Assembly: GCF_000968685.2 (NCBI RefSeq)
Contig: NZ_LAKD02000096.1
Location: 28,028 to 92,027 of the forward strand
Source of the DNA: Streptomyces antioxidans
GTDB lineage: Bacteria > Actinomycetota > Actinomycetes > Streptomycetales > Streptomycetaceae
DNA: 64,000 bases
Direction: 5' to 3'
Every line of letters starts with the position of its first letter. Within the stretch, counting starts at the first letter, position 1. This document shows, piece after piece, positions 1-8,222 of this stretch. Both the position numbers and the translations under genes were made by a program. The notes beneath the pieces are model-generated. The model saw nothing but the letters and a program-made list of their open reading frames with translations, did not search any database and was not told the DNA's origin.

Positions 1-1551
1 TTCACCGAGGCGGAGGCCCGGCAGCTGTTGACCGCCAAGGGGATCACCGATGAGCCGGTGGTGCGGGAGGTGCTGCGGCTCTCCGGCCGGCTGCCGGTGC
101 TGGTGTCCACCCTCGCCGAGAACCCCGGGACGGGCGGCGACCTGGACCCCAGCGCCACCGCCGTCGACCGGTTCCTGAAGTGGGAGCGCGATCCGGTGCG
201 CCGCTCCGCCGCGCTGGCGGGCGCGCTGCCCCGGCGGCTGAACGAGGACGTCTTCAAGGCGGTGGTGGCCGACGAGGGGGCCGGGCTGTTCGGCTGGCTG
301 CGGTCGCTGCCGTTCATCGGCGACCGCGACGGCGCCGCCCGCTACCACGATGTGGTGCGCGCCCCCATGCTGCGGCTGCAGCGGACCACCTCCCCGCAGC
401 GGTGGGGCGCGGCGCACACCCGGCTGGCGGAGACCTTCGCCGGATGGCGGGAGGCGGCCGCCGGAGGGCTCGACCCGCACGACGGGTGGCGGCTGGACAG
501 CTGGAACGGACCACGCCTGGAGGAGTGGTACCACCTGCTGTGCGCATGGCCTTCGGCGGCGCTGCCCGGTGCCCTGCGGGACGGGATCGACGCCTGTGAC
601 GCGGGCCCAGCGGTGGCCAGGCGCTGGGCGACCACCCTGGTCGAGGCGGGCGAGGACGCCGACTCTGACGTGGTGCGCGCCTGGGGGCTGCACCTGGTGG
701 ACGCGCTGGGGGACGAACGGCGGCGTGGTATCGAGGCGATGGGGCTGCTGCTGGCCCGGGGCGGCCTTGACCCCGCCGCCCGGGTCGCGGCCCTCGTCGT
801 ACGGGGCTGGCACCGCCGTTCGGTCGAGGAGTTCGACGGGGCGCTGGGGGACTTCCAGCGGGCGGTCGAGCTGGACCCCGGGAATGTGCGGGCGCACTTC
901 GGGCGTGCCGTGGTCCACCGGGCGACCGGGGAATTCACCGCGGCGATGGACGCGCTGGACCGCGTCGACGCGCTGGAGCCGGGTTCGACCTGGGTGCAGC
1001 GGGAGCGCGGGGAGACCTGCCGCCGGGCGGGCCGGTACGAGGAGGCGCTGGCCCGGCTCGACCCGGTGATCGAGGCCGATCCGGCGGACCATGTGGCCCT
1101 GGGCAGCCGCGGCCAGACCAGGATGGCGCTCGGCCGGATCCAGGAGGCCCTGGCGGACCTGGACCGGGCCATCGAGCTGAACGGCGACTACGCCTGGGCA
1201 CTGCTCCGGCGGGCCCGGGTGCGCAGCACCCTCGGGGACAGCGCGGGCGCGCTGGCGGACCTGGACCGGGTGGAGTCCCTGGAGCCCGGCGTCCCGGGAA
1301 CGCTCGGCGAACGCGGCGATGTCCACCGCTTCGCGGGCCGCTACGAGGAGGCCATCGCGGTGTACGACCGGGCGCTGGCCCTCGACCCGGGCTACGCCTG
1401 GGCCCTGGGGAGCCGCGCGATGGCCAACGAGGCCCTGGGCAGACATGCGGAGGCGCTGGCGGACCTGGAGCGCGCGGTGGCGCTGAATCCCGGCTACGCC
1501 TGGGCCGTGGCGCAGCGCGAGCGGTTGCTCTCGAGCGGGGATTCGCCGTAG
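1..1551 (+). CDS. Tetratricopeptide repeat protein, 5' partial
   Basis: The reading frame is open to the first base of the window, so the true start lies upstream. The visible part begins with about 230 residues of helical sequence (SGRLPVLVSTLAENPG, then KWERDPVRRSAALAGALP) that resembles the winged-helix tail following a STAND/AAA-type NTPase. From about residue 255 to the end come at least seven TPR units of 34 residues, with recurrent GALADLDRAVELDPG-like helices (for example at 840-885 and 1360-1400). TPR arrays bind protein partners. The combination suggests a signalling or effector-type NTPase-TPR protein, but no P-loop is visible here, so the NTPase part is inference. It ends in TAG with no obvious strong terminator. 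Confidence 0.75.
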   Translation, partial: FTEAEARQLLTAKGITDEPVVREVLRLSGRLPVLVSTLAENPGTGGDLDPSATAVDRFLKWERDPVRRSAALAGALPRRLNEDVFKAVVADEGAGLFGWLRSLPFIGDRDGAARYHDVVRAPMLRLQRTTSPQRWGAAHTRLAETFAGWREAAAGGLDPHDGWRLDSWNGPRLEEWYHLLCAWPSAALPGALRDGIDACDAGPAVARRWATTLVEAGEDADSDVVRAWGLHLVDALGDERRRGIEAMGLLLARGGLDPAARVAALVVRGWHRRSVEEFDGALGDFQRAVELDPGNVRAHFGRAVVHRATGEFTAAMDALDRVDALEPGSTWVQRERGETCRRAGRYEEALARLDPVIEADPADHVALGSRGQTRMALGRIQEALADLDRAIELNGDYAWALLRRARVRSTLGDSAGALADLDRVESLEPGVPGTLGERGDVHRFAGRYEEAIAVYDRALALDPGYAWALGSRAMANEALGRHAEALADLERAVALNPGYAWAVAQRERLLSSGDSP

Positions 1552-1670
1552 GGCGGACGGAACGACGGGCCGGTGTGACCTCCCGGCGCCCGCACTTCCG
1601 GCTCCCTTCCCCCGGCGGCCGGTCCACGGCCGTGTGTCACCTTCCTTCAGTAACCATCAACGGCTGTGTG

Positions 1671-2042
1671 TCAGCGGCCCTGTCGTGACGCGCGCCCGGC
1701 GAAGCAGGACGACACGGCGTGGCGCACGGCGCGCAGCGCGGCACGGCAGCGCGAGAGGTACCGGGACGGGCGGGTCCGGCGGACGGGGCGCGGTGCGGCG
1801 GACGGTGGAGCCGGTACGCCGGAGGGAGCCGGTACGCCGGAGGGAGCCGGTACGGCGGTTGGGGCCGGTACCGGCCCCTCGGCCGATGTGTTCCGAACGG
1901 TGGCGTCCACCCGGGCGGGAGCGGCCGGATCCACCGCGGGCGGCGACGGATCGGTGGCGGTGCTGGCCTGCGGGGTGACGGGGCGCCTGGTGGCTTCCGC
2001 GCGCAGCATGGCGCGCATGGCGGCATAGACATCGATGGGCAT
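1671..2042 (-). CDS. Small hypothetical protein with VPAPSG repeats
   Basis: A 123-residue protein starting MPIDVYAAMRAMLRAEATRR. The start is backed by an AGGAG site about 7 bases upstream (revcomp CAGGAGTATCCGCATG). The N-terminal helix of about 20 residues is the only region that looks constrained. The middle is Pro/Ala-rich and includes the VPAPSG tandem repeat, and the tail is Arg-rich and basic (RRTRPSRYLSRCRAALR). No family is recognised. The next gene upstream on the same strand (2150-2728) has a similarly Pro/Ala-rich tail and its own ribosome site, so the two may be co-transcribed. A function cannot be assigned. Confidence 0.5.
   Translation of the reverse strand: MPIDVYAAMRAMLRAEATRRPVTPQASTATDPSPPAVDPAAPARVDATVRNTSAEGPVPAPTAVPAPSGVPAPSGVPAPPSAAPRPVRRTRPSRYLSRCRAALRAVRHAVSSCFAGRASRQGR
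1807..1878. repeat. 18-bp tandem repeat inside the small hypothetical gene
   Basis: Unit GGAGCCGGTACGCCGGAG occurs perfectly at 1807-1824 and 1825-1842. Diverged copies follow at 1843-1860 and 1861-1878. The unit is a multiple of three and encodes VPAPSG on the minus strand, so copy-number change would keep the frame. Confidence 0.8.
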
Positions 2043-2149
2043 GCGGATACTCCTGCGGTCTCGGACGTCCTACGGCTGGCGGGCAGGCCGGACCGCATCC
2101 GGGAGCCGCGATGCACGCGGAAGCGGGATGGCGGACGGCCCGGGGCCGG

Positions 2150-2728
2150 TCAGCAGCGCAGAACGACGGACCGCGAGGAGAGCCGACCGGCCGGGACGCC
2201 GTCCCCGGTGCCGAACGCGGCTGCGCCCGGCGCCGGCTGGGCGGGGCGACCGCGGACCGCGATGAGGGCGAGGGGGCCGACGGACGTCGAGAGGGAGCGA
2301 TGGCCGCCGAACGAGGCGCCACGGGCCACCCGCCCGGCGTGCCGGTCCGGATGCCCGGCACCGTCCCGTGCGGAGGCGGAGAAGGCGGCCGACGCCGAGG
2401 AGGTGGAGCGCTCGTCCTCGGTCTCCGGCGCCAGCGGTAGGGGGGTGACGGGAGCGGGAGCGCCCACGGGGGCCGACGCGGAGAGGGGCGGGGCCGGGAC
2501 GGGAGCCCCCGCGTCACCGGGCGCGGAGGGGGCCGGGGCCCGGTCCGGCACCCCGGCCGCACCGGCCTTCCCGGTCACGCACCGCTCCGGCCCGGTGGGC
2601 GGTGAGGCGCGGACGACCCCCAGGGCCAGCACGGTGTGCAGCAGCGTGGCCGCCAGCAGCAGGAGGACGGCAGCCACGCACGGGCCGCCGCACACCGCGG
2701 GGCGGTTCGTCCTGCCGCCGTACACCAT
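2150..2728 (-). CDS. Hypothetical single-pass membrane protein
   Basis: A 192-residue protein beginning MVYGGRTNRPAVCGG. The start is supported by a GAGGGAGG ribosome site immediately upstream (revcomp GAGGGAGGCCGCATG). Residues about 14-40 (VAAVLLLLAATLLHTVLALGVV) form one transmembrane segment or uncleaved signal anchor. The rest is a long Pro/Ala/Ser-rich region without recognisable domains, expected outside the membrane. Its composition resembles the downstream small protein at 1671-2042, 107 bp away. I do not recognise a family, and the low-complexity tail leaves open that only the first third is conserved. Confidence 0.5.
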   Translation of the reverse strand: MVYGGRTNRPAVCGGPCVAAVLLLLAATLLHTVLALGVVRASPPTGPERCVTGKAGAAGVPDRAPAPSAPGDAGAPVPAPPLSASAPVGAPAPVTPLPLAPETEDERSTSSASAAFSASARDGAGHPDRHAGRVARGASFGGHRSLSTSVGPLALIAVRGRPAQPAPGAAAFGTGDGVPAGRLSSRSVVLRC

Positions 2729-2882
2729 GCGGCCTCCCTCGCTGATCCCCTTCCAGGGAACCCCGCACTGCGGAAGACGGCACTCCGATTACCGGGAAAA
2801 GTCCGTACTTTCACCCGTGTCGGTTATCCACTCGAACACCCATAGCGCCACATTTCGAGAAGCGACCGGCCGTGTGGTGTGT

Positions 2883-3209
2883 TCATTCGAGCAAGGAGGC
2901 CGGTGCGGCCTGCCGCCAGGAGTCGAGCAGGATGTCCCGCAACTCATCGAGGTCGTCCAGCGCGGCGAGCCGCACCCGCACCCAGGCCGAACCCGCCTCA
3001 TGGCCCGCGACCCAGAACTTCTCCGGCTCCGCCAGCACCAGCTCCTCCCGCTCCACCTTGGGACATCTGACGGCCATCGAGGTCTCGTCCTCGGGCAAGG
3101 TGGCGAACATCTTCCCGGCGACCCTGAACGTGGGCATCGACCAGGCGATCTTCTCTGTGGTCTCCGGCAGCGACAGGGCGATGGCACGGACATCATCGGA
3201 GGTGGTCAT
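2883..3209 (-). CDS. MmcQ/YjbR family protein
   Basis: A 108-residue protein of the YjbR/MmcQ (DUF419) fold, a small DNA-binding-like alpha/beta fold of unknown biochemical role. Family hallmarks are visible: an N-terminal ALSLPETTEKIAW helix-turn, a FRVAGKMFATL strand pair, KVEREELVLAEPEKF, then the conserved tail WVRVRLAALDDLDELRDILLDSWR. The start MTTSDDVRA at 3209 was chosen because the family begins just before the SLPE motif. A longer open frame upstream has no homology and overlaps psuG. It lies 74 bp downstream of psuG on the same strand and may be read through from it. Confidence 0.85.
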   Translation of the reverse strand: MTTSDDVRAIALSLPETTEKIAWSMPTFRVAGKMFATLPEDETSMAVRCPKVEREELVLAEPEKFWVAGHEAGSAWVRVRLAALDDLDELRDILLDSWRQAAPASLLE

Positions 3210-3283
3210 GGCCAGACCGTAGAACACCCCACCGACAAGGCCCCCGCGGCGGCGATCGGCCACCGGGCCCCGGCGCGGGCGCG

Positions 3284-4207
3284 TTATGCCCCGGCCGCGT
3301 AGTGAATCGCGATCCGCGCCCCGAGCCGTGCGTTGTTCTTGACCAGGGCGATATTGGTCCGCAGGCTCTCGCCCTCGGTCAACTCCACGATCCGGCCCAG
3401 CAGATACGGGGTCGCGTCCTTGCCGCCGATGCCCGCCTCCGCCATCTCGGCGAGGGCCCGCCCGATGATGCCGTCGATCCGCTCGGCCGGGATCTCCTCG
3501 GCCTCGGGGACCGGGTTGGCGATGCTCAGCCCCGCCGTCATGCCCAGCTCCCACTGGGCGCGCATGGTGGCGGCGATCTCCTCGGGTGAGTCGACGCGCA
3601 GCGGGGAGCGGAAGCCGCTCACCCGGGAGTAGAAGGCGGGGAAGTCATCGGTGCCGTAGGTGAGCACCGGAACGCCCAGGGTCTCCAGCTTCTCCAGGGT
3701 CAGCCCGATGTCGAGGATGCTCTTGACCCCGGCGCTGATGACGGCCACCGGGGTGGTGGCGAGCTCGGTGAGGTCGGCGCTGATGTCGAAGGACCGCTCC
3801 GCTCCCCGGTGCACTCCGCCGATGCCACCGGTGACGAAGACGCGGATCCCGGCGAGCGCGGCGAGCCGCATGGTGGACGCCACGGTGGTCGCGCCGTGGC
3901 CGCCGCGCGCGATGACATGGGCGAGGTCGCGCACGCTGACCTTGCCCACCTCGGGGCTGGTGGCGAGCAGTTCCAGATCGGCCCGGTCCAGACCGGCGCG
4001 CGGCCTGCCGTGGAGGACGGCGATGGTGGCGGGGACCGCGCCCTCGGCGCGGATGATCTCCTCGACCTCGGTGGCCATCTCCACGTTCTGCGGATACGGC
4101 ATGCCGTGACTGATGATCGTGGACTCCAGCGCGACCACGGGACGGCCGTCGAGCAGCGCCTCCGCGACCTCCTCGGTGAGGGTAAGCCGGGGATGGGGGG
4201 TGGTCAT
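3284..4207 (-). CDS. psuG: Pseudouridine-5'-phosphate glycosidase
   Basis: A 307-residue enzyme that breaks the C-C glycosidic bond of pseudouridine 5'-phosphate to give uracil and ribose 5-phosphate, the second step of pseudouridine breakdown. It has the full family length and hallmark sequences: VVALESTIISHGMPYPQN near the N-terminus, the ATIAVLHGRPRAGL region with the lysine/glutamate active-site neighbourhood, TTVASTMRLAALAGIRVFVTGGIGGVHRG, and the C-terminal KNNARLGARIA. The ATG overlaps the end of the upstream kinase gene by 4 bases (ATGA), so the two steps are translationally coupled. Only the order is unusual: the kinase comes first and carries a DNA-binding domain. Confidence 0.95.
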   Translation of the reverse strand: MTTPHPRLTLTEEVAEALLDGRPVVALESTIISHGMPYPQNVEMATEVEEIIRAEGAVPATIAVLHGRPRAGLDRADLELLATSPEVGKVSVRDLAHVIARGGHGATTVASTMRLAALAGIRVFVTGGIGGVHRGAERSFDISADLTELATTPVAVISAGVKSILDIGLTLEKLETLGVPVLTYGTDDFPAFYSRVSGFRSPLRVDSPEEIAATMRAQWELGMTAGLSIANPVPEAEEIPAERIDGIIGRALAEMAEAGIGGKDATPYLLGRIVELTEGESLRTNIALVKNNARLGARIAIHYAAGA

Positions 4208-5340
4208 GGGGTCCTCCGCAGCGGGGCGTCGAGCGCGTCCTCGATCAGACGCGGGGTCAGGTCGGGTCGTACGGTGGCGGGGGTGGCCACGGTCAGCGCG
4301 GCGGCGGCGTGGCCGTAGCGGGCGGCGTCCACCGGGTCGGCGCCGCCGAGCAGGGCGTGGGCGAACGCGCCGAGCATCGCGTCACCGGCCCCGGTGACGT
4401 CCCGCACTTCGGCTGGTGGCGCCTCCAGCGGCACCCGGCCCTCGTCGAGGGTGCTCAGCAGGGAGCCGCGCGCACCGAGCCGCACCCACACATGCCGCAC
4501 CCCGCGCTCATGGAGGACGGCCACGGCCCGGAGCAGCCGCGGGTCGTCCGCGTCCTCGGCCCCTTCGAGGTCCCGGTCGGTGAGGGCGCCCAGCTCCGCC
4601 ACGTTCGGCGTGACGGCGAAGACCGGCCGCCCGGCGGCGAACAGCGGGGCCAGCAGCGTCGCCTTGGGGACGCTCACCGGGTCGATCAGCGTCTGGACGC
4701 CGGTGGCGGAGGCGATGTCCAGGACGTAGGAGAGCACTCGCGTGGAGAGGTTGCCGTCCAGCACCAGCAGACCGGCGTTGCCGATGAGTTCGCGCGCGGT
4801 GTGGAGGTGCTCGGGGGCCAGCGCGTCGGTGGCGGCCATGTCGGCGATGGCCACGACCAGATCGCCGTCGGCGTCCAGCACCGCCGTATAGGTACCGGTG
4901 GGATGGGGGCCGCGGTGAATGTGCTCGATGCGCACCCCGGCGGCCTGGGTCTCGCTCAGCAGCCGCTCCCCCGCCGCGTCCTGCCCCACGGCGGCGATGA
5001 GATGGGTGGGGGTGCCGAGCCGGGCGAGGTTCTCGGCGATGTTGCGGCCGACGCCGCCGGGGCTGGTGTGGGACCGCCCCGGGTTGCTGGTGCGGTAGGT
5101 CACGGGGGCGAGGCTGCGCACCTTGATGTCCACATTGGCCCCGCCGATGACCACCACCGCGTGCTCCTGGCGCAGGATGTAGCCGCGCCCCAGGATGGCG
5201 CCCTTCTTGCCCAGGTTGGAGAGGTGCACATTGACCGCGGCCCGGGTGGTCCCGAGTGCGTCGGCGATGGACTGGGCGCCGGCCAGCGGGTCCCGCCGCA
5301 GCAGCGCGAGTATTTCCCGCTCCCTACGCGTCAGTGTCAT
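4204..5340 (-). CDS. psuK: PfkB-family pseudouridine kinase with N-terminal winged HTH
   Basis: A 378-residue protein. Residues 1-60 (LTRREREILALLRRDPLAGAQSIADALGTTRAAVNVHLSNLGKKG) are a MarR/DeoR-like winged helix-turn-helix. Residues about 65-375 are a PfkB ribokinase-type kinase with VIGGANVDIKV, SPGGVGRNIAENLARLG, and the C-terminal PfkB signature DVTGAGDAMLGAFAHAL, where the aspartate is the catalytic base. Overlap with psuG indicates the substrate is pseudouridine. A nucleoside or sugar kinase of the YeiI type is the alternative. The fused HTH suggests substrate-responsive autoregulation (inference). No Shine-Dalgarno precedes the ATG; a TTTACT hexamer ends 9 bases upstream, which would fit a leaderless transcript. 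Confidence 0.88.
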   Translation of the reverse strand: MTLTRREREILALLRRDPLAGAQSIADALGTTRAAVNVHLSNLGKKGAILGRGYILRQEHAVVVIGGANVDIKVRSLAPVTYRTSNPGRSHTSPGGVGRNIAENLARLGTPTHLIAAVGQDAAGERLLSETQAAGVRIEHIHRGPHPTGTYTAVLDADGDLVVAIADMAATDALAPEHLHTARELIGNAGLLVLDGNLSTRVLSYVLDIASATGVQTLIDPVSVPKATLLAPLFAAGRPVFAVTPNVAELGALTDRDLEGAEDADDPRLLRAVAVLHERGVRHVWVRLGARGSLLSTLDEGRVPLEAPPAEVRDVTGAGDAMLGAFAHALLGGADPVDAARYGHAAAALTVATPATVRPDLTPRLIEDALDAPLRRTP

Positions 5341-5530
5341 GTTCAGCAGAGTAAAGCAAACTTAGCCCGATAAACAGGCCTCATCGGGGGCCGGTCAACG
5401 GGCCACTGACGCCCGTGGGTTGGCCCAGGAGATCGCAAGAGAACGGCGGATGACATCCTGAGGAGCCATGGCGCGCCGGACACTCTCGGCAGCGGCCCGG
5501 GGACCTGTCCGGTGACGAGGAAGAAGGCCG

Positions 5531-6448
5531 ATGAGACTCTGCTTTCTGGTGGAGGAGCGCTATCGCCACGACGGGATGCCGCGCGAGGTGATCCGTCAGC
5601 TCTCCGACTGGGGCCACCAGGTGGATGTGGTCAGGCCGGGCCGTTCCCTGATGCTGATGTCCGACGCGGTGCGGGCCGGCAGCCATGACGCCTGGGTGCT
5701 CAAGACGGTGTCCGGAGGCCCCGGGCTCACGCTGCTGGAGGCCGCGGCGGCGGTCGGGCTGACCACCGTCAACGACGCCCGCTCCATCCGCGGCGTACGG
5801 GACAAGGCCCTGGCGGCCGCCATCGGGCGCAGCCGTGGGCTGCCGATGCCGCCCACCTACGCGGCGGCCCGGCCCGAGGCGCTGGAGGAGATCGCGGAGG
5901 CCGAGTTCCCGCTGGTGGTCAAGCCCGCGGACGGCAGCTCGGGGCGGGCCGTGCGGCTGGTGCCGACCCCGGACCGGCTGAGGGCGCTGCGCGCCGAGCT
6001 GGCGGCGGAGGGCATGCTCATCGCCCAGCCGTATGTGCCGAATTCGGGCGTCGACCTCAAGGTGTACTGCGTGGGCGGGGAGTTGTACGCCACCGAGCGG
6101 GGGTCGCCGCTCGGCCCCGACGCGGGCGCGCGCGGGCGTCGGGTACCGCTGCCCGCCGAAGTGGCGGCCATCGCCGCCGAGGTCGGCGCGGTCTACGGCC
6201 TCGATCTGTACGGGGTGGATGTGCTGCTGGGCCCGGACGGGCCGGTGATCGTCGATGTGAACGACTTCCCCAGCTTCAAGGAGGTGCCGGACGCGGCGGC
6301 CCGGGTGGGGCGCGCGGTCCTGGAGTTGGCGCGCGGGGGCGGCGGCCGGTCCGGGGCCGCGCTCGTCCGCGCCCTCACCGGAGCCGAGCCGCCGGTGCGT
6401 GGGGCCGGGCCGGTCCCGGCCAGCGCCACGGTGAGCGGCGGCCGATGA
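5531..6448 (+). CDS. ATP-grasp (RimK/ITPK-like) enzyme A of a tandem pair
   Basis: A 305-residue ATP-grasp protein. The N-terminal preATP-grasp region (MRLCFLVEERYRHDGMP, then WVLKTVSGGPGLTLLEAAAAVG) precedes the central domain with FPLVVKPADGSSGRAV (ATP-binding lysine and Gly-rich loop). The C-terminal DLYGVDVLLGPDGPVIVDVNDFPSFK supplies the metal-binding acidic residues. Such enzymes form amide or phosphate-ester bonds through an acyl- or phosphoryl-transfer reaction; the substrate cannot be told. Its stop overlaps the start of enzyme B by 4 bases. The last 40 residues are low complexity and probably dispensable. The ATG follows a GAGGAAGAAGGCCG stretch. Confidence 0.85.
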   Translation: MRLCFLVEERYRHDGMPREVIRQLSDWGHQVDVVRPGRSLMLMSDAVRAGSHDAWVLKTVSGGPGLTLLEAAAAVGLTTVNDARSIRGVRDKALAAAIGRSRGLPMPPTYAAARPEALEEIAEAEFPLVVKPADGSSGRAVRLVPTPDRLRALRAELAAEGMLIAQPYVPNSGVDLKVYCVGGELYATERGSPLGPDAGARGRRVPLPAEVAAIAAEVGAVYGLDLYGVDVLLGPDGPVIVDVNDFPSFKEVPDAAARVGRAVLELARGGGGRSGAALVRALTGAEPPVRGAGPVPASATVSGGR

Positions 6449-7278
6449 GGATCGGCCTGATCACCACCGACCCCGGCCATCAGCTCCTCGCCGACACCAC
6501 GGCTCTGCTGGCCCCCCGCCATGAGGTGGTGGCACTCGGCCCGGGCGGCCACGACGGGGCGGGGACGCGGGGCCCGGCCGTCGCGGGCGCACTCGCCGAC
6601 GTGTACCTGCTGAAGGCCCGGACACCTCCCGCGCTGGCGCTCGCCCGGTCCCTGGAGCGGCGTGGCGCCCCGGTGGTGAACTCCGCCGCCGCCACCGCGC
6701 GGTGCCAGGACCGTACGGCGATGGCCGAGCGGGCGCTCCGCGCCGGGCTGCCGTTCGCCCCCACCCGCACCGTGGCCTCGCTCGCCGCGCTGGCGGCTGA
6801 GCCGCCGCGTCGTCCCGTCGTGGTCAAGAGCCGCCACAGCCGCCGTCAGGACCTGGTGGCCCGCGTGGACGGCGCCGCGCGGCTGCGGGCCCTGACCGCG
6901 GACTGGGCGGATGAGCCCGTGGTGGTGCAGGACTTCGTCCCGAACGACGGCTGGGACCACAAGCTGTGGGTGGTCGCGGGCCGGGTGTTCGCCGCGCTGC
7001 GCCGGTCGGAGCTGGCGGCCGGTGGCCGCGGTCCGAACCTGCCGCTGGCCCTGGACGCGCTGCCACCGGGCTGGCTGGATCCGGTGCTCCGGGTCGGTGC
7101 GGTGTTCTCGCTGAACGTCTATGGTGTGGATCTGATCGACGCGGGTGGCGGCGCACCGCTGATCGTGGACATCAACGCCTTCCCGGGAATCCGCGGTCAG
7201 GCCGGGGCTCCCGAGGCGCTGGCGGCCCTGGCGCTGCGGACGGCCGAACGGGGCGGACTCACCGCTTCCCGCACATGA
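6445..7278 (+). CDS. ATP-grasp (RimK/ITPK-like) enzyme B of a tandem pair
   Basis: A 277-residue ATP-grasp-type protein beginning MRIGLITTDPGHQLLADTTALL, translationally coupled to enzyme A (ATGA overlap at 6445-6448). It shares A's domain order: preATP-grasp, YLLKARTPPALALARSLERRG, VVNSAAATARCQDRTAMAERAL, then the ATP-binding lysine in RRPVVVKSRHSRRQDLV and the metal-binding LIVDINAFPGIRG. Unlike A, the loop after the lysine lacks the glycine-rich GSSGR motif and is Arg/His rich, so nucleotide binding may be altered. Co-occurrence of two non-identical ATP-grasp subunits suggests a heteromeric enzyme or two successive ligations (inference). Confidence 0.82.
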   Translation: MRIGLITTDPGHQLLADTTALLAPRHEVVALGPGGHDGAGTRGPAVAGALADVYLLKARTPPALALARSLERRGAPVVNSAAATARCQDRTAMAERALRAGLPFAPTRTVASLAALAAEPPRRPVVVKSRHSRRQDLVARVDGAARLRALTADWADEPVVVQDFVPNDGWDHKLWVVAGRVFAALRRSELAAGGRGPNLPLALDALPPGWLDPVLRVGAVFSLNVYGVDLIDAGGGAPLIVDINAFPGIRGQAGAPEALAALALRTAERGGLTASRT

Positions 7279-7439
7279 CCGACACGAGGGAAACACTAGG
7301 GGACTCCCGGCCTAAATAGGGGTGGCCGCAGATCGGACGGGACCGGCAGGGTGGTCTACTGGTCCGCGCGCGATCCGAGGCACGCGCGTGACAGCCACCC
7401 GACAGCCGCCGCAGAGCGAGCGGCACGAAAGGACATCAC

Positions 7440-8195
7440 GTGACCGCACACCCCACCGGCACAAGCCTGTGGATCAGGCAGTTCCACCCCGCGCCGACCG
7501 CGGCGACGCGACTCGTCTGCCTGCCCCACGCCGGCGGGTCCGCCTCCTACTACTTCCCCGTCTCCAAGGCCCTCTCGCCCACGGTCGATGTGCTCGCCGT
7601 GCAGTATCCGGGGCGCCAGGACCGGCGCAATGAGAAGTGCATCGACAACATCGCCGAACTGGCCGATGCGCTGGTGCCCGAATTGCTGCCGTATACGGAT
7701 AAGCCGGTAGCGCTTTTCGGCCACAGCATGGGCGCCACGCTGAGCTTCGAGGTCGCCCTGCGCCTGGAGCAGAAGGGCGTACAGCCGGTGGCGCTGTTCG
7801 CCTCGGGACGGCGCGCCCCGTCCTGCCACCGCGACGAGACCGTCCACCTCCGCGACGACGACGGGCTGATCGCCGAGGTGAAGGGCCTGAGCGGCACCGA
7901 CACCTCGCTCCTCGGCGACGACGAGATCCTACGGATGGTGCTGCCCGCGATCCGCAGCGACTACAAGGCGGCCGAGACCTATCGCTACGCCCCCGGCCTG
8001 CGGCTGGCGACGCCCATCCACGCGCATGTGGGGGACAACGACCCCAAGGCGACCGTGGAGGAGGCCCGCGCCTGGGGCGAGCACACCACCGGTGGCTTTG
8101 ACCTCCAGGTCTACTCCGGCGGCCACTTCTACCTCAACGACCAGGCGCCGCGCGTGATCGCGTCGATCCGGGACGTGCTGACCGCGAAGTCCTGA
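7440..8195 (+). CDS. Type II thioesterase
   Basis: A 251-residue alpha/beta hydrolase of the GrsT/RifR type, which removes misprimed or stalled acyl groups from carrier proteins of PKS or NRPS. Features seen: RLVCLPHAGGSASYY near the N-terminus, VLAVQYPGRQDRRNE, the nucleophile elbow ALFGHSMGAT, the catalytic aspartate region VGDNDPKATVEEARAW, and the histidine in YSGGHFYLN. The GTG start follows AAAGGACATCAC. It stands alone, with 161 bp before it and a convergent gene after it. The only carrier-protein system in the window is the PKS about 8 kb away, which lacks its own thioesterase, so a functional link is possible but unproven. Confidence 0.93.
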   Translation: MTAHPTGTSLWIRQFHPAPTAATRLVCLPHAGGSASYYFPVSKALSPTVDVLAVQYPGRQDRRNEKCIDNIAELADALVPELLPYTDKPVALFGHSMGATLSFEVALRLEQKGVQPVALFASGRRAPSCHRDETVHLRDDDGLIAEVKGLSGTDTSLLGDDEILRMVLPAIRSDYKAAETYRYAPGLRLATPIHAHVGDNDPKATVEEARAWGEHTTGGFDLQVYSGGHFYLNDQAPRVIASIRDVLTAKS

Positions 8196-8222
8196 ACTGC
8201 CGCCCGCCCGCGGGGCGTTCAG
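8192..8222. terminator. Hairpin between convergent thioesterase and DUF4032 genes
   Basis: CTGAAC (8192-8197) pairs with GTTCAG (8217-8222), and the GC-rich interior (GCCGCC against GGGGC) extends the stem. It sits across both stop codons of the convergent genes and has no T-tract, so it would act as a GC hairpin serving both directions. Confidence 0.5.

Noticed and set aside
1719..3302. Plus-strand 527-codon open frame over the small hypothetical genes
   Set aside because: No domain, Arg/Gly-rich, and the minus-strand frames have good ribosome sites and a TM segment. The YjbR and psuG ends also lie in it.
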